Shown here in pieces: positions 1-7,800 of a stretch of DNA of 64,000 nt. This DNA comes from BOG-908 sp965199235 (GTDB taxonomy: Bacteria > Pseudomonadota > Alphaproteobacteria > Acetobacterales > Acetobacteraceae), in contig CBDAQU010000002.1 in assembly GCA_965199235.1 (NCBI GenBank), positions 1,364,001 to 1,428,000 on the forward strand, written 5' to 3'. The notes under the pieces were generated by a model. That model was given only the letters and a program-made list of their open reading frames with translations, did no database searches and was not told the origin of the DNA. How positions within the stretch are numbered: the stretch's first letter is position 1; each line of letters begins with the position of its first letter. Made by a program: the position numbers and the translations under genes.

Positions 1-876
1 CAAATTCAGATAAGTGATTGCAGCCCCGTTGCCGCCCGGATTGGCGATCGTGAGACCGGCCGTGTTCAGGATGCCGACTGGCTGGACGCCGCCGGTGCCG
101 GCCAGGGCTGCCGTGTCGATTGCGGTGGCGATTAGCGCGGCCAGGTCGGTCTGCACCACGCGGGCCACGTCTGGGCTGGACTGCTGCACAAGCTGGCGCG
201 ACAGCGAAACGATCCCGCCGACGTGATGCGGCGTGAAAAGCTGTTGCTCGATAACGGGGTTCCCGGTCGGAACGCTGGTGCCGTCAGCAACCCATCCAAT
301 CTGGGCCGAGCTGGCCAGGCGCGGCAGCGCCAGGTTGCCCACAAGATCGGCAATCACCTGCGCGCCAAGGCCCATCACGATGGAGCGGTTGCGCAGCACG
401 TCGATCACGGACGTGGCCACCTGCGTCTCGATCAGGTTCGCGCCATTGCCGCTGCCAGCCGGCAGGGCGAAAGTGCGTTGCTCGACACGCGGAGCGCCCA
501 TCGGCGCAAACAGCCCGTTGGGCTTGCTGCCGGAGCGGCGCGACATCTCGGCGCTGTACTCGCGCGCACGGCCGGCGCCTGCATCGGTTTCGCCGAGCTG
601 CGCGCGAATCGTGTCGAGGATTGTTACGCCAGCGGCCAGGCGGTCGAAGTGCAGGTCACCTGACCCCGCAACGGTTGTGCCGGCTGCGCGGCGATCCAGC
701 TCGTCAAGCGCAGCCTGGCGCGTCTCACTGGCCTGCAGCGTGGCGGACTCGGCTTCCAACGCCGTCCAGCGCGCTTGCGCCTCGGCAGACAATGCAGCGC
801 CGTTCGCGCCGTCGTGGATGGCGCGCATTTCGGTGCGAAGCGTCTCGCGCTTCTGCTGCAACTCGCGGATGGTCAT
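1..876 (-). CDS. HK97-family phage major capsid protein, N-terminal part (cut by window start)
   Basis: Reading the minus strand from the ATG at 876 gives an open frame of 292 codons that runs off the window with no stop. The first 70 residues are a charged helical region (starts MTIRELQQKRETLR), as in the delta/scaffold part of HK97 gp5-like proteins. The core then shows typical family segments: NLIETQ, the IADLVGNLALPRL strand, IGWVADG, a TPHHVGGIVSLSRQL stretch, and AALAGTGGVQPVGILNT before the cut. Phage major capsid proteins of this family form the icosahedral shell. Family assignment is firm from these segments. The adjacent minus-strand HTH gene shares its direction. The upstream GGGAAAA is a weak ribosome site. 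Confidence 0.88.
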   Translation of the reverse strand, partial: MTIRELQQKRETLRTEMRAIHDGANGAALSAEAQARWTALEAESATLQASETRQAALDELDRRAAGTTVAGSGDLHFDRLAAGVTILDTIRAQLGETDAGAGRAREYSAEMSRRSGSKPNGLFAPMGAPRVEQRTFALPAGSGNGANLIETQVATSVIDVLRNRSIVMGLGAQVIADLVGNLALPRLASSAQIGWVADGTSVPTGNPVIEQQLFTPHHVGGIVSLSRQLVQQSSPDVARVVQTDLAALIATAIDTAALAGTGGVQPVGILNTAGLTIANPGGNGAAITYLNL

Positions 877-1041
877 TTAGGTTTTCCCGTCTGTGTGGAT
901 GGTTGAAGGAATGCCGGAACTGCATCCATCCTCGCCGCCAAGACTTCGGCTGGCTGAACGCAATTCCGGCTCCGGGCTGTTCCCAACAGCGCCCCGAGGA
1001 ATGCGGAGACGGGACCACCGCAACCCGAGCTAGTGAAGCCA

Positions 1042-1533
1042 TTACGCATGACGGGTGTCCCGCTCGCGAGCGCGCTGGTGCACCGACTGCACGAGCTGGT
1101 AAACGTTGACGGCGAGCATGGCGTTCTGGTGCCAGACGGGCCGGCTGCCGCGCATGCAGTGCGCGGACACGGCCACGCGGCCATCGGGCTCGCGGCTGAC
1201 GGCCAGAACCAGGCCAAGCAAGGCATTGCGAACCAAATGCCAGGGCGCGTTGCCCGCGGCCAGCACCAGGCCGGCCAAGTGCGGGTCGACGTAGCCGGCC
1301 ACGATGCCGGCCGCCTCGGCCATGGTGAAGCCCCACCGAAGCAGACTGCCGAACACGGCCAGCCGCACAACGTCCACCGGCGCCAGCCTCATCCACTTGC
1401 CCGCCTCGGCACGCGGCGCGAGCAAGCCGAGCGCGCCCGACTCGACCCACCCGCGGACAGTCCGGGGGTCTACCCCAATAGCGTACGAAGCTAAAGGGCG
1501 GGTCAGGGTGGGAACGGGGCCAAGGTCCAGCAT
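1042..1533 (-). CDS. Small MerR-like helix-turn-helix protein of the element
   Basis: This 163-residue protein has a MerR-like winged-helix start: GVDPRTVRGWVESGAL around residues 20-35 looks like the recognition helix, followed by a W-M-R-L strand and a DVVRLAVFGSLLRWGF helix. The layout resembles the 169-residue HTH protein at 5229-5738, so the two may be diverged paralogues. It probably binds DNA and controls the structural module or itself. The inverted repeat at 1590-1610 lies just upstream of its start. There is no Shine-Dalgarno sequence before the ATG, but TATACT lies about 10 bases upstream, so the mRNA could be leaderless. The exact regulatory role is inferred. Confidence 0.6.
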   Translation of the reverse strand: MLDLGPVPTLTRPLASYAIGVDPRTVRGWVESGALGLLAPRAEAGKWMRLAPVDVVRLAVFGSLLRWGFTMAEAAGIVAGYVDPHLAGLVLAAGNAPWHLVRNALLGLVLAVSREPDGRVAVSAHCMRGSRPVWHQNAMLAVNVYQLVQSVHQRARERDTRHA

Positions 1534-1589
1534 AGCCGCAGTATAAGCCGGACCGGCAGGCTCTCGCCATTGCAGGTCGCAGATTTATT

Positions 1590-1610
1590 TTGTCGCTTCT
1601 AAAGCGACAA
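1590..1610. promoter_or_regulatory. Perfect inverted repeat, likely operator between divergent element genes
   Basis: The arms TTGTCGCTT and AAGCGACAA are perfect complements separated by CTA. The site lies in the gap between the minus-strand HTH gene (start 1533) and the plus-strand small gene (start 1732), a typical position for a phage-type repressor site. Which protein binds it is not known. Confidence 0.6.
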
Positions 1611-1642
1611 TACTTGGCCAAGGTTCAGCGTCCTAACCAGCG

Positions 1643-1675
1643 ACTACGATATCGCTTGACGTTACTACGATATCG
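1643..1675. promoter_or_regulatory. Tandem 12-bp direct repeat, likely operator
   Basis: ACTACGATATCG occurs exactly at 1643-1654 and 1664-1675, a 21-bp period equal to two helical turns. Each copy contains the palindrome CGATATCG. The second copy lies in the spacer of a putative promoter at 1656-1684, so a protein bound here could control the gene at 1732. Confidence 0.55.
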
Positions 1676-1684
1676 GCCCTATCG
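1656..1684 (+). promoter_or_regulatory. Putative sigma-70-type promoter for the 1732 gene
   Basis: TTGACG (1656-1661) is followed after 17 bases by CTATCG (1679-1684), about 50 bases before the plus-strand gene. The -35 match is good and the -10 match is weak. It overlaps the direct-repeat operator, which supports a regulated promoter. Confidence 0.4.
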
Positions 1685-1731
1685 GTGCGGCGGGCTGGAT
1701 TGCCAGCCTGCAACCTGAGAAGGATTCGCGC

Positions 1732-2052
1732 ATGCTTTCCATAACCGCCACCGTTGCCACCGCCTTTGACGCCGACCGAGCGGCGGCCGTCCTCGCCCGG
1801 CTGGCGGAGGCGCTCCGCAGCGTGGAGGCGCCGAAAGCCCGCACACGGAAAGCCGCAGTCTCCCCCGTGGACGGCCGCACCCTTGATGCGAAGCTGACGC
1901 AGCTCCGGGAGTTCGGCCGTCCCGCTGGTGTGAAGTGGCTGCGCGCCCTGTTGAGCGATAACAAGGTCGAGCGCATCTGCGACCTCCCCGAGCCTGTGGT
2001 GGACCGGCTGCTTGCCGAGTTTGAGGCCGCGGAGGCGTTCGAACCGGCATAA
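1732..2052 (+). CDS. Small element protein of unknown function
   Basis: This 106-residue protein is preceded by a good ribosome site (GAGAAGGA) and by promoter-like and operator-like repeats, so it is probably expressed. The N-terminal half is alanine-rich and helical (residues about 8-40), then a basic linker, then a segment with GVKWLRALLSDNKVERICDL and an acidic C-terminus. I recognise no domain. Its position opposite a MerR-like gene suggests a small regulatory or element-maintenance protein, but this is only context. The 186 bases downstream contain a possible GCCGGTG/CACCGGC hairpin (2069-2103) and a later T6 run. Confidence 0.55.
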   Translation: MLSITATVATAFDADRAAAVLARLAEALRSVEAPKARTRKAAVSPVDGRTLDAKLTQLREFGRPAGVKWLRALLSDNKVERICDLPEPVVDRLLAEFEAAEAFEPA

Positions 2053-2238
2053 TCACGCCCGTGCATCGGCCGGTGAAGCCACCGCCAAGACGGGTGCACC
2101 GGCTTTCTACCACCCCCGGCCTTTTTTCTACCATTTGGGAATTGAACGAGTTGAGGGCTGGCGCGGTTACCGCCAACCTTCAGCTCGCAGCGATTTGCAC
2201 CCATATCGTTCGCTCAGTGAGGGCCGGCGAGACAGGAT

Positions 2239-3201
2239 ATGAGCATACCGACCATCGACAACATGCGAAAAGAACTGTCTAGCGAAACTAGCTTTGGCAG
2301 GTTACCAGCCGACATCCTGGTGATTATGGGGACCAGAGAAGGTCATCGATGGCCCCTTGGCTCCGGCGTGGTTATCGGACCGGGCTTTGCAATCACTTCG
2401 TGGCATGTGATTGAGGAGTTCTACAAAACCTATCACGACGGCGAAGTATCGTTTTACGACAAACGGTGGTTCAACGGCAATCCTAAGATAATTCATAGGC
2501 CAAAATTCAATATCGTAGCTATTTTGCCTCGAGATAGTGAGTCGCGGTCGCATGACTATAAATTCATGGTCGAGTGGTTCCACGTTTCTGAGTTCAGCGA
2601 TCTAGTCTTACTTTGTCTCAGACCTGACAAGGCTTACCCGGATTACGAGTTCCGGTGGCGCACGATGCAAGCCTGCCCGCCAAATGTAGGTACTTTCGTT
2701 GATGGTTTGGGTTATCGATGCGATGACCAAGGGCAAGGTATAAAGCGGTTTGACGTGAAGTCGTTTGGCTCGCGGGGCCAGGTGACTCAGGTCAGCTATG
2801 AGGGTTCAACGCATAACTTACATTATTCTCCTGGTTTCTATATCAAAACTCCGTTCGTGGGCGGCATGAGTGGCGGCCCTATATACACGGAGGACGGCCG
2901 GCTTTGTGGTTTGATATGTGCGGATTGGGACAAGTCCCAAGGTAGCGTCGCATATGCTTCCGCAATCTATCCATTGCTTGCGTCGAACGTTGAACTTGAC
3001 CAAGGCTTTGGGGTGCGAAAGTATACAGTTCAAGATTTGTGCCGCACCGGGCTGCTTCGGATGCGGGGCCATAATCGATTCCAGTTGTGGTTCGACGAGG
3101 ATTGGAACTGCAAGCGCATACTCACGCCGTTTTTCGGTGGACGCCGGCGCGTCTTGGAATCGCTTGGACCTCTCACATCGTCCCCTATTAACGCTCCCTA
3201 A
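2239..3201 (+). CDS. Trypsin-like serine protease domain protein, element cargo
   Basis: The 320-residue protein has a chymotrypsin-fold triad: His56 in the AITSWHV block after GSGVVIGPGF, Asp121 in FSDLVLL, and Ser211 in GGMSGGP. The strand GLICADW after the serine block is also typical. There is no signal peptide, so it should act in the cytoplasm, unlike DegP-type proteases. It lacks a PDZ domain and ends in a basic, tryptophan-containing tail of unknown role. It is transcribed against the flanking element genes and is visibly richer in A/T than they are, as expected for an independently acquired cargo gene. Such genes in phage elements are often defence or host-interaction functions; that role is inferred here. 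Confidence 0.75.
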   Translation: MSIPTIDNMRKELSSETSFGRLPADILVIMGTREGHRWPLGSGVVIGPGFAITSWHVIEEFYKTYHDGEVSFYDKRWFNGNPKIIHRPKFNIVAILPRDSESRSHDYKFMVEWFHVSEFSDLVLLCLRPDKAYPDYEFRWRTMQACPPNVGTFVDGLGYRCDDQGQGIKRFDVKSFGSRGQVTQVSYEGSTHNLHYSPGFYIKTPFVGGMSGGPIYTEDGRLCGLICADWDKSQGSVAYASAIYPLLASNVELDQGFGVRKYTVQDLCRTGLLRMRGHNRFQLWFDEDWNCKRILTPFFGGRRRVLESLGPLTSSPINAP

Positions 3202-3205
3202 TGGT

Positions 3206-3424
3206 GGAACAGTGGAACAGCCCTTAAGGGGGGCTGTTCCGTCTGTTCCTTGTTCCAAGTGGAACAAGAGTTGGCTGTTCCACTCTGTTCTGCCCTGTTC
3301 TCCGCCTATTCCGCGCTGTTCCACACGGCTTTTGCAACGAGTTCCAAGTAGGCCAGCTACTTACTCCAGGAACTCGGAATAAGCCTGTCTTGTTCCGGTC
3401 TGTTCCGGTCTGTTCCGTTGTTCC
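3206..3424. repeat. Iteron-like array of TGTTCC/GGAACA, possible replication origin
   Basis: Exact TGTTCC or GGAACA hexamers start at 3206, 3214, 3235, 3244, 3251, 3261, 3276, 3317, 3391, 3401, 3411 and 3419, with near matches at 3286, 3296 and 3308. Many sit in a longer GTGGAACAG or CTGTTCC context. A perfect 10-bp inverted repeat (GGAACAGCCC/GGGCTGTTCC, 3214-3240) lies at the left end. The array follows the primase gene and overlaps its last 20 or so codons. Phage P4 uses GGTGAACAG-like iterons bound by its primase-helicase at ori and crr, so an origin is a reasonable inference. Confidence 0.6.
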
Positions 3425-5232
3425 ATTGCCCGTAGGCGACCATTTCCTGCCGATACGACACCCTTGCCGATCAGGTCGCGAAGCACCGTGCCAACCACTT
3501 TCTTGCGGTTCACCGCATCGTCAGATGTGCACAGGCGTTTATCGTCGCAGGCGTCGCGCCAGTCTTGTTCGGGTGCATCGCCGCCCATATCCATCAGGAT
3601 ATCCAGGCCGCGTTGCTCGCGCGGCGTCAGCTTCGGCGCACGGTCAATCGGCATCGGCGCCAGCTCGGTAGCCAGCGGCGCGGTAATCGAGTCGCCGTCC
3701 TCATCAAAGCCGAGTGACACGGCTTCGGTGCGGAATGCTATCTCGATATCACATGCACCGTTGCGGTTTTTCGTTAATTTACCCCTGACGATCTTATTGT
3801 CATCGGCGCCGTTTAACAGCAGGCACATATCGAGTGTGCCGTTCAATACCGAGTGGCCGCGCGGCGTTCCGTCGCCGTTCTTCGCTGTGTGGTGGACCAG
3901 CAGCACCGCGGCGCCTGTCGCAGCCATCCGGCGGCCGAGTGCAACCACGGCGCCCATCCCGGCCGCGTCGTTTTCATCCAGGCCGGCAAAGGTGGCTGAT
4001 ACGGTGTCCAGCACGATCAGCGCCGGCTGGTAGCTGGCAACCGCGTCCAGCAAATCCTTCACGGTGGCCGCGTCGGTCAGATTGCCGCACTCCGCCAAGG
4101 CAAAATTCGGCGCGTCGCCGTGGCGAAGACGAAGCGCATGCACGCGCTGCCGCATGCCGGCCATATCCTCTCCGGCCAGATACAGCGTGCGGCCAGGCTT
4201 GGTACGCAGGTTGAATACTGACCGGCCTTGCGCCACTGCATATGCAAGGAATGGCGCAAACTGCGACTTGCCTGCACCCGGCGAACCGATCACTGCCGCA
4301 ACGTCGCCAGGCGCGAGGATGCCCTTAACTAGATAGCCGCGGCGCGGGCCGGTCGCGCAGTCGATCGGATGTATGAACCGGTCGCGCATGCGCAGCCGTG
4401 GGGGCACGTCTGCAACCGACCCAAACTCGGTAACGTCCGCAGCGCGATACCCGGAAACGTCGACGCCTAGCCGCGCTGCTGCGGCCAATAGATTCGGCCA
4501 GCCAGCAAGCGGCGCGTCTCGGGTGGCGAAATCGCGTTCCCATTTTTCGCGTTCTGCGTCTTCGCCGGGTGAACCGATCCACCGGCATGCCCATTGGATT
4601 GCCGCTTCGGCGATATCGTCGGAATCGCCACATCCGCGTGCGGCCAGCATGATCCGCACGTACGTGTCCCGGTCTGTGTCATCCGGGTTCGGCATAGACG
4701 ACAGCAAACTGACAACCGCGTCCGAAGAAGGTCCACATATATCGGACGCGGATTTCGCTATATCACGCACGCGACTGCCCTGCGCCGCGTCAGCGAGCCA
4801 ATCCGGCGGCCGGAGCACCGGACCGTTCTCCAGCACTGGTTGCCCGGTGACATCCCACCGGATGACGTAACCGCCGGAGCCGCGCCAGTCGACGCCAGGG
4901 GCGATCCTGGACACGCTGCAGCGCAGCCCTGCCGTGCTCTGGAAATACAGGTGGCATCCGCCACTACGGGTCCGCACGCGGTATGTGGCGGGCAGGCGAT
5001 GTTCATTATCGGCAAGCCATCCCAGGCCGGCCAGGTCTACGTCCAACACATCCAGTCCCGATGCTTCACCTGTCGGAACGCCTACCAGCGCATCGCTCGG
5101 CCACGCTTCCGGCCTATGATCCAGCGAGGCCGCATTGAACCCGCCTTTTATCGCCGGAGATTTATCGGCCAGGCATGGAAACGTGGGAATCGCCTGATCA
5201 GCGAAATCGACGGCCGCCTGAAACGGTGTCAC
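3361..5232 (-). CDS. Bifunctional primase-polymerase with RepA/DnaB-like helicase domain
   Basis: This 623-residue protein begins with a Prim-Pol domain: TGEASGLDVLDVD (acidic residues near 61-66) and SGGCHLYF (His94) are family landmarks. A linker region with a PriCT-like segment follows (about 170-260). The ATPase domain has Walker A GSPGAGKS at 316-323, Walker B LIVLDT at 405-410 and LLVHH at 444-448, as in RepA-type hexameric helicases. It should prime and unwind the element origin. It overlaps the upstream HTH gene by ATGA, implying translational coupling. The C-terminal codons run into the iteron array. Similar proteins drive P4-like satellites, plasmids and some prophages. Confidence 0.85.
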   Translation of the reverse strand: MTPFQAAVDFADQAIPTFPCLADKSPAIKGGFNAASLDHRPEAWPSDALVGVPTGEASGLDVLDVDLAGLGWLADNEHRLPATYRVRTRSGGCHLYFQSTAGLRCSVSRIAPGVDWRGSGGYVIRWDVTGQPVLENGPVLRPPDWLADAAQGSRVRDIAKSASDICGPSSDAVVSLLSSMPNPDDTDRDTYVRIMLAARGCGDSDDIAEAAIQWACRWIGSPGEDAEREKWERDFATRDAPLAGWPNLLAAAARLGVDVSGYRAADVTEFGSVADVPPRLRMRDRFIHPIDCATGPRRGYLVKGILAPGDVAAVIGSPGAGKSQFAPFLAYAVAQGRSVFNLRTKPGRTLYLAGEDMAGMRQRVHALRLRHGDAPNFALAECGNLTDAATVKDLLDAVASYQPALIVLDTVSATFAGLDENDAAGMGAVVALGRRMAATGAAVLLVHHTAKNGDGTPRGHSVLNGTLDMCLLLNGADDNKIVRGKLTKNRNGACDIEIAFRTEAVSLGFDEDGDSITAPLATELAPMPIDRAPKLTPREQRGLDILMDMGGDAPEQDWRDACDDKRLCTSDDAVNRKKVVGTVLRDLIGKGVVSAGNGRLRAMEQRNRPEQTGTRQAYSEFLE

Positions 5233-5738
5233 TTCGCACCGTGCGAGCGCACCGCGCCGGGCGCGACGATGGCGATGCGCGCGGCCACGGATTCCATGAT
5301 GCGTCCGGCTCGGAACAGCAGCCCAACAGTCGGCGCGTCCGCGCGTCCAAGCGCCGAGCCGTTGGCCGAGTCTTCGTCCGCGGCCTCATCAAAAACCCGC
5401 ACAACGGCACGGCCTTTCTCGTCCAAAGTGAACAGCAGGCAGGGTTCGGCCAGTGCGCGCGGCGAGGCAGCTTGCCGCGATAGCATCACGCCGCGCAGCG
5501 CAGCCCACACGTAAATGCCTTTGTCGAGCATCACGCCAAACCGGGACAGCTCGTGCATCGTTGCAATTTCCAGCACGTCATGCGCGTGCCAAGTAGTCGC
5601 GCGACCGTGGCCGGCACCGCGACGCGATACCTTGTCGCGGGCCTGCCACTGCGCCAGCGTGTTCGCCTTAAGCCCTGGCACACACGCCAGAACTTCAGCC
5701 GTGCCGCCAATCGGCGCCATCCAGTTTATGTCGATCAC
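5229..5738 (-). CDS. MerR-like helix-turn-helix protein upstream of the primase
   Basis: The start is GTG at 5738 with a strong GGAAAGGA ribosome site. The 169-residue product begins with an HTH-like region (LKANTLAQWQARDKV, about residues 23-37), then HAHDVLEIATMHELSRFG, resembling the second helical part of MerR-type domains. The C-terminal half contains a beta-rich part (LFTLDEKGRAVVRVFDE) and an acidic stretch. The stop overlaps the primase start by four bases (ATGA), so it belongs to the replication operon and may regulate it or assist initiation. It resembles the gene at 1042-1533 in size and layout. The specific function is not known. Confidence 0.6.
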   Translation of the reverse strand: MIDINWMAPIGGTAEVLACVPGLKANTLAQWQARDKVSRRGAGHGRATTWHAHDVLEIATMHELSRFGVMLDKGIYVWAALRGVMLSRQAASPRALAEPCLLFTLDEKGRAVVRVFDEAADEDSANGSALGRADAPTVGLLFRAGRIMESVAARIAIVAPGAVRSHGAK

Positions 5739-5820
5739 GATAGCGGTTCCTTTCCTGCTATCGTAATTATGACAGGCGTCAAATTGTCCGCGGAGTCTCT
5801 ATCTGCACCGGCCTGCAGAT

Positions 5821-6117
5821 TTATTGCGTCCGGTGTTGGCTATCCCCACTGCGCACCGGCGCTGGCGCGATAATCAGCTCGACCAGTTCGCGCATTCTCA
5901 CCAGCTCGCCGGCCGTGCGAGCCATCAGGACAACCCCGCCGCCGTCTGCGAAGTTCTGGAGTACGGCATCGGTCATATCTAGTGGCCACGGAAGCCAGAC
6001 GATTGCAACGTTACTGTCGGGCGCCGGGTTCTCCCGAAGCAGCGTGCACCGGTGCGGGTAATCGCGAGGGTCGATTGGCGTCATGCCCTCGATCGGGTCG
6101 GCTTCCTGGCCGGTCAT
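5821..6117 (-). CDS. Small element protein of unknown function
   Basis: I chose the ATG at 6117 because it overlaps the stop of the upstream AlpA-like gene by four bases (ATGA), giving a 98-residue product. A longer reading from 6168 would begin inside that gene. The protein has a hydrophobic strand (VAIVWLPWPLDM) followed by a glycine-containing turn and VVLMARTAGELVRMRELVELI, so it is probably a small alpha/beta fold. I recognise no motif. Its place between the excisionase-like gene and the replication genes is typical for small satellite or prophage early proteins. Confidence 0.5.
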   Translation of the reverse strand: MTGQEADPIEGMTPIDPRDYPHRCTLLRENPAPDSNVAIVWLPWPLDMTDAVLQNFADGGGVVLMARTAGELVRMRELVELIIAPAPVRSGDSQHRTQ

Positions 6118-6344
6118 GCTGCGGCACTCGTGCTGCGCATCGGCCGCGTGGTCCGCGCAACCACCCAAGCATCAAGCGCGGCAGGCTCGTATAGCGGCAT
6201 GTGTCCTATGCGGACGAACTCGGGGCCGCCACCGGCGCACGCCAGCCTGGCCAAGGTTTGCGGCGCATACGAAACCGAATGAACACGCGCCAGATACGCG
6301 CTGGCGTCTTTGCGACGCAGGCGCACGGGGAAATTCTCGGGCAT
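6114..6344 (-). CDS. AlpA/excisionase-like helix-turn-helix protein
   Basis: Starting at ATG 6344 (GGAG eight bases upstream), this 76-residue protein has the layout of small integrase-linked DNA-binding proteins. VRLRRKDASAYLARVHSVSY is the first helix pair, TLARLACAGGGPEFVRIG the recognition helix and wing, and LYEPAALDAWVVAR the closing helix. Such AlpA or Xis-type proteins control integrase expression or direct excision. It lies about 50 bases from the start-distal end of the integrase gene. A GTG at 6353 is an alternative start. The family call rests on pattern and context. Confidence 0.7.
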   Translation of the reverse strand: MPENFPVRLRRKDASAYLARVHSVSYAPQTLARLACAGGGPEFVRIGHMPLYEPAALDAWVVARTTRPMRSTSAAA

Positions 6345-6397
6345 TCCTTGCACTCCATTGGAACGCCCATCGTAAACTGCCCGACGCTATTCCTCCA

Positions 6398-7640
6398 TTA
6401 CAGCTCTGCGGCCATCTGCCGATTTATTTCACCAGCCACCCGGTCGGCTGCTGCGATCAGCACGGCGTCCAGATGGTGCGTATACCGCCCTGTCACGCTG
6501 CCGGACGCGTGGCCTAGCAGGGCGCCGATGGTTGACTCCGAATAGCCGAGGTCGCCAGCGACGCTGGCAAACGAGTGCCGGAGCGTGTGCGGCGTGACGG
6601 CCTGCAGCCCTGCCCGGCCGATGACTGCCCGCCACGCGCCTTTGAGGCCGCCGTACGCTTCGCCAGGCGCGCGCCGTGGCGCCGGGAACAGCAGCAAGGC
6701 GCCATCATCGCGCGGTAGGCTGGCCGCTACGTCCAGGGCGGTCGCGCCGATCGGCCGCACGCTGGCGCCTTCCTTGCTGTCCTGCAGGCGAAGCGCTTGA
6801 CCGGCCACGTCCAGCTCGGCCCATCGCAGCCCGACGATTTCGTTCCTACGGCAGCCCGTGAGGGCCAGCAGCCGGATAGCGCCGATTGCCGCCGGTGCCA
6901 CGCCCTCGCTTGCGCAGGCGGCCAGGGCACGGCCGAGCGCGGCATAGTCATCGGGTGTCAGCCGGCCGGTACGTTTCTGATAGGCCGGCTTGCGGACGCC
7001 CGTTGCCGGATTGACCGGAATCACACCCTCGGAGACCGCATAAGCTAGGATGCCGCCCAGCAAGCCGGCCGTGCGAGTAGCCACCCCCCGTCCGCCGCGG
7101 ACGATCGACACGCCCCGCAGCTTGCCTGTGGAGCGCGGTGCGGCCGGCTTGCTGCTGGCTACGCTGCGCACGAGTCGCTGCACGTCGGCATGTGTGAGGT
7201 CCCTCACCCGCAGCTTGCCCAGCATCGGCACAATGTAATTGGTGATTCGGCCGATGTCCGAAGCCAACGAGGGGGCGCTTTGCGCCACCTCGTTTTCCGA
7301 GGATCAGCCCCTTGCCGGCGGCATCGAGATACTGCGCGCACAGCTCGGCCACTGTCATCGCGGCCCGTCGTGTTGCCCGTTCTTCCGCGGGGTCGCCACC
7401 CCTGGCCACCTGGCCGAGTAGTCCCGCCGCTTCCTTCCTAGCTTCGTCACAGGTGAGCCTGCCGTGCAGGCCGATCGTCGCCCGCCTGGATCGGCCGCCA
7501 GCTCGGTACTGGACGCAGTACGATCGCTTGCCGCTTGCGAGGATACGAGCACCGAAGCCGGGCAGGTCATCGCACCAAATCAGGTAGTCCTGCGCCCTGA
7601 TTTCGGCGCCTTCTACGGCCCGCTTCGTCAACCGACCCAT
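6398..7640 (-). pseudogene. int: Tyrosine-recombinase integrase, split by a one-base frameshift
   Basis: The first frame (ATG 7640) gives the N-terminal DUF4102-type arm-binding domain (MGRLTKRAVEGAEI, then YCVQYRAGGRSRRATIGLHG) and the start of the core-binding domain up to GGAKRP. The next frame continues directly with SLASDIGRITNYIVPMLG and the catalytic domain: Arg in GCRRNEIVGLRW, HTLRHSF and GHASGSVTGRYTHH with the nucleophile Tyr. The switch lies at a run of five C on the coding strand (7271-7275); removing one C restores a single protein of about 413 residues. It may be a real inactivating mutation or a sequencing error. The catalytic residues are intact. This integrase would have targeted the tRNA-Val 3' end at 7801. 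Confidence 0.85.
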
Positions 7641-7800
7641 GCTTGCTCCTGCTTACATGTAAGCACCACGTAAGCACGCGGAGGGAAATCGGCGCAATAT
7701 CCGTTATTTGTGTGAAATGGATGCGGACGGTAAAGCCTCGCATTGTCAGTAGGTTAGACACGGTAAACAATAATCAGCGATTAGTCGGAAACCTTGTAGG

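Noticed and set aside
3206..3424. The TGTTCC array as a possible CRISPR
   Set aside because: Repeat units are only six bases, occur in both orientations and have irregular spacers of a few bases, so it fits iterons and not CRISPR.
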